A stretch of DNA of 64,000 nucleotides from Botryotinia globosa (taxonomy: Eukaryota > Ascomycota > Leotiomycetes > Helotiales > Sclerotiniaceae): NCBI GenBank assembly GCA_014898425.1, contig RCSZ01000015.1, positions 310,001 to 374,000 on the forward strand. Direction: 5' to 3'. The translations under genes were made by a program, and so were the position numbers. Below, one piece after another: positions 59,912-64,000 of this stretch (positions within the stretch are counted from its first letter, which is position 1; each line of letters opens with the position of its first letter). The notes beneath the pieces are model-generated. The model was not told the DNA's origin, made no database searches, and saw only the letters and a list, made by a program, of their open reading frames with translations.

Positions 59912-60879
59912 TCTAATATTGCACCATTTAATCAAACATGATACCATATGTACCATACCTGAATAGAGAAATCGCACCATGCTCCAGAGTTAGAATCGGC
60001 GTTAAACACATGTATCCCAATATTTTCTCGAGTTCTCCATCGCAGGATTCGGAGATATCACAAGGATATCATTCTTCTTTCTATATTTTTACGCCGAGAT
60101 TCTTTTCTGCAGTAAAAGAACTTGAATATCTACCTAGAACCTAGTAATCAATGATACTACAAAAACCATGCATCTTTCCCATCCAATCTCATCTCGTCAT
60201 CGCCGCTCATCTCATTTCCTTCCATGTACCTAGTAATTCCATCCATACACCCAAGATGGGGAGTCTCACCCCAGAGTCCACACTATGATAGACCCCCATA
60301 GTATTCTATCCTATCATATCACATCACATCTACCAAGAATCAATCATCGACGATCGATCTGTTTATCTATCATCCTATCCATACGTACACACACCACACT
60401 ACCACCTTCCAAGTCACAATCACCATCACTTAAAAATCACTTAAAAATCACTTAAAAATCACACCATCACAAATGTAAAATTTTGAGAAAAAACCATCAT
60501 CATCATATCATAACACATAAGATTCATTCCCTATCCTAACCTCTTCCTCTCTAGTCCAAAAAACCCAAAAAAATCGGCTCGATTAAAGTCCGATGTATCC
60601 TATCCTATCCCATCCCATCCATTTGATACTCAAGTAATCAGCCCTTGACACTTGCATATCCATATCCGTAACCATTCCATGCATTCCATCCATCCATGCT
60701 TTTCTGTTTCTCAATTCCGGTCTTTATTCAGACCTTGCTACCTGTGTGCGTGCTATCCAGCCACGCCGCTAACCTCCCCCACCCCAAAAAAAGACAAAAG
60801 AAATGAATAATCCAAGCGATTATTGTAAATGAATGTTTCCAATCCGAAGAATGGTTTTCCCCAGCTCAGACATCCAATC
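59912..60879. other. Intergenic, CA/AT-rich with short repeats
   Basis: Contains three copies of cacttaaaaat (60427-60460) and many catcc/atcc runs (60180-60700). No gene is supported; the 3' UTR of the minus-strand gene lies at its right end. Confidence 0.55.
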
Positions 60880-61540
60880 CTAACACATCCACTCCCCCAA
60901 CTCTCCCTCCCACACCCTCCCTCTCCTCCTCTCCTTCCTAATTTCCAAATCCAAATCCAAATCCCCCACACTCCTCTCTTCAATCTCGACTCCGAACGTC
61001 TCCGTCTTCTCAATCTCCAACGATCCAATCGAGATCATCGACGACAGACTATTACACCTCGTCGCCGCGCCACCCATTCCCATTCCCATGCTCATCCCGC
61101 TTCCGCGGAGTCCCAGACCCGCGATGCGATTCCGAGAGTCGATGGAATTGCGGGAGTCTTCGAGGATGGTGTGGTTGGAGGAAGAGAGGGAGAATGCGGC
61201 GGCGGTGGAGAGGCCAGAGGTCGAGAGCCCGGATGTGGATCCTTTGCGTGAGGTGGGGTAGGAGGAATGCGAGCAATGGGAGGAGGTGATGGATGTTATG
61301 GTTGAGGAGGATTGGATGCGTGGATTGGAGTCGAATGTGGGTGAGGGGTGGGGAGAGTTGAGAGAGGTGCTGGATGGGCTTGTGGAGCGCGAGTTGGAGC
61401 GTGATGAACATGGGGATTTGAGCTTACTGGACAGTGGAGGATTAGTGTCAAATATGAGGAAAGATATAGTATGGGAGAACTTACAAGAGTTTTTTAATTT
61501 TCTGTATATTCGACATCGATGACGATGATGAGGAAGACAT
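60880..61540 (-). CDS. Ser-rich two-exon gene, hypothetical
   Basis: Reconstructed by splicing. Exon 1 is 61540-61485 (MSSSSSSSMSNIQKIKKL...), intron 61484-61427 (58 bp; GTAAGT, ACTAATC branch, TCCAG), exon 2 is 61426-60880 ending in TAG. The total is exactly 201 codons (200 residues). Without splicing the true frame of exon 2 is partly masked by longer ORFs in other frames. The N-terminal two-thirds is Ser/Thr-rich ('SPCSSRSNSRSTSPSSTSLN'), followed by GSGMSMGMGMGGA and then a charged C-terminus 'SLEIEKTETFGVEIEERSVG' ending GELGEWMC. There is no signal peptide and no known domain. It is probably a small regulatory or disordered protein; function unknown. Confidence 0.75.
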
Positions 61541-64000
61541 TTTGGTTGTGTAAGACGATGTTATCTGATTTCGGATTTAAGAGGTTCAGTGTTCACTTGT
61601 GCGGGTTGAAAATGATATGATTTCAAAAGGAATTCTTTATTTTCGAAAATATATAGACGGGTATAAGTAAGAACTTAAATGATCTTCTCATTATTCTAGG
61701 AAAATCATGCCATATAAGTAAAAAAAGAAATACCACGTTTGAATCCTCCAAGCTTCAGGCACGAAAACTCTATCCAATACTTACTTTGCCATAACCGTAC
61801 GATTCTCAGGTGTCACTCACTTGGCCCAGGACTAAAATATCGCAAGCTCCGAATATCAAGGAAGCATCTATCTACAAGCTAACATTAATTTCATGGCGCT
61901 TACTTCGGTGTTTGCGTGCCCAATATCGAGCCTTAGTTGGGAGATCTCGAATTTGACTACGTATCAAAGTCATCTGTTGATTGATGCGTTCGCTAAGCAT
62001 AGTACGTGAAAACTATAAAACCTTTAGTCTATGAGCTTGGCCTTGTGTGGAGCTTGTGCATCTAAAAGGTTTTCAAGCAAGCCGGGAGTTTAGAAGCTAG
62101 ACGATTTTCTAAGGTTGATGGTCCACTAGGCAGAATGTATGATTAGAGCGCAGAATGGTCGGGGTGCAGAAACATTGGGGCTTAGGTTCATTGGAAGGCT
62201 GCATCTCGTTCACACGACGATTGGAGTACAAAAACCTTACTAATGCAAACCTTAAAGAAAGTTCACGCACAGACGCAGGTACAAGCATTGGCCAACTGCA
62301 AATGGCTATAGCTTCCAGATTTGGTAGATGAACCTGTTGATCATGGTATGACTACTGTACATTGAGACAATGATAGGCTGGAGTATGCGACAGAAATTCC
62401 ATAACTAGCTCACGCGGTTATGGCGGATGGCATGGCTCGTGACATAATGAGTACAACCGAAGCTTGGAAGGTTCACATTTTGTCCCTAGCTCTGGACACA
62501 ATATATACCTTCAGCTCCATTGATACTAGTAGCTTGTTATGGAACGGTTATCGAAGGATGATACGGAGTGCATTCGCTTACAAGTGGTGATAGAGTTCAT
62601 GTATACGATACGCAAATACAATCCTTAAAACTTTGGACCTCAAAAGCCAAGATTTCATGGAGAAGGATACGATAAATAATGCATGGGAGACGGAGAATGC
62701 ACTAATGCAACGTCGATCGATCTGAATCTGTAGATTGAATGAAAGACATTATGATGTACAAGGACAGTAACAGTTTTTATAGTAATGCTTTGTCGTTTAG
62801 TTCATTAATTCTAAAGCTGTAGGACTTCCTATTGGATCATGTACGAAGTTGTTTGTGAGTGGAGGATATGATCCAGGATAACAATGATAGATGGAGGTCG
62901 AAGAGCGAAGAGTCAAGAATTATGGATAAAGAAAGGCTAATCCGAGGTTGCAATGATGATCTAAGCCTTTCACAATATATTATACAAGCCGTCTAACTAG
63001 ACATGTATAGCACGAGGTAATTATACACGAACAGATCTTCTACATGATATCCTCAATAAGTTCCCTTCAGGCTGCTAGTTTTGCGATGAGTATTATGAGA
63101 AGATAAGCAACGGGTGGCGCATTTTAAACAACTTTTGACATATAGACCATGTGATGCTGTAAGCACTATCTACTAGAATACTGTGTGGTGTAAGGCTGAA
63201 TCATCTGCATTTGGGTACCTGAGGTTTGAGTTCAACGTTGGAATTATGTTTTGTTTTTATGATGTGTTTTTATGAGGATTATGCATTGAGTGGAGGAGCA
63301 TGATATCAAAGGTATGGCAGATGAGTATCTACCGCTCTACAGCTCGCACTAAAGGGAATGAAATGGGGATGACAGGAGAACAAGAGGACTTAAGAGACTG
63401 CAAGGTACTCCCTCATTCTCCTTGTAACATACGCGTCCAATGAAATAGATCAATTGTATTCCCGACAATTATCCTGATACTGAAAATCTGGACTATCACA
63501 ATCGATCACTCGAACAATAAGCTGAATGAACAATTATCCTCTAGTGAGCGAATTGCATGTTCACATCACATTTTTCATAGTAGGAAGGCTCAAGGACGGA
63601 TCTGAGTACCGACCCCCTAGACTTTTCATGATATGTGTCCGCTTTTGAGATGGCATTGAACTACCAAGCTTATGATAATCCGGTATATGATAGACAGCAT
63701 AAAGTCTCACACTAGTACCCTTTGTTCTTAGTGCTGAAAATCAGTGATCTACGTCGATCTAGTGAGGGCCATGAAGCTTGGGTACTTAGAGTCTTTGTGG
63801 AGTCATAAGTGTGTATCTGTTCGCGAATCATGAATAATTAGTGTTGATAGCCCTATACTCATAGGATTCAACCTCATATCATCACCATGTTTCGAATATT
63901 GTCCGATGATTGTAGACTACTTCAAATATAGCGGCATTGATTTCTTCAGATGATCATCCTCAAACTCTAGCTAACGGGAATAAAGAGACAGCCAGTAAGA
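61541..64000. other. No supported feature
   Basis: The last 2.4 kb has normal base composition but no ORF over 60 codons, no splice-linked exon set and no repeat I could see. Its first ~200 bases would be the promoter of the minus-strand Ser-rich gene. Confidence 0.55.

Overview
This is a eukaryotic, filamentous-ascomycete window. The evidence is short introns (about 48-91 bp) with GTANGT-type donors and CTAAC/CTAAT branch sites, a cyanide hydratase, a full-length Dicer-like protein, a HET-domain gene, a Zn2Cys6 regulator, and an 11.5-kb AT-rich block whose repeat copies differ by C-to-T and G-to-A changes, as expected of repeat-induced point mutation (RIP). Gene style and content suggest a leotiomycete close to Botrytis/Sclerotinia. 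That placement is inference; no database was searched.

Left part (1-20.6 kb): the 3' end of a fungal membrane protein; a small Lys/Glu-repeat ORF; a low-complexity minus-strand gene (about 8.15 to 5.3 kb); an allergen/hydrophilin-like stress protein (9,999-10,939) sharing a His-rich motif with that neighbour; a microsatellite-rich AT patch (11.3-12.2 kb); cyanide hydratase (13.3-14.6 kb); a 1,350-residue coiled-coil protein (15.1-19.2 kb); and a small two-exon gene (19,980-20,587).

Middle (21-44 kb): a HET-domain pseudogene with several frameshifts; a 1,168-residue fungal protein with an acidic tail; a Zn2Cys6 transcription factor; TAP42 (PP2A regulator) head-to-head with a Dicer-like gene (DCL-1 type, all RNase III acidic residues present); then PEX12 on the opposite strand.

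Right part (44-64 kb): an AT-rich block (44.4-55.9 kb) without genes. It is framed by a pair of inverted repeats that differ only by transitions, and it holds at least three MITE-like elements, a solo LTR with a perfect 5-bp target duplication, and RIP-mutated versus nearly intact copies of one repeat. Beyond it lie an F-box-like gene (56.7-57.9 kb), a decayed small gene (59.1-59.9 kb), and a two-exon Ser-rich gene on the minus strand (61,540-60,880) reconstructed here by splicing. The last 2.4 kb shows nothing I can support.

How the genes fit together: the housekeeping and genome-defence genes (TAP42, DCL-1, PEX12) form a compact conserved-looking core. It is bordered by accessory DNA carrying a dead self-recognition gene on one side and a RIP-inactivated transposon graveyard on the other.
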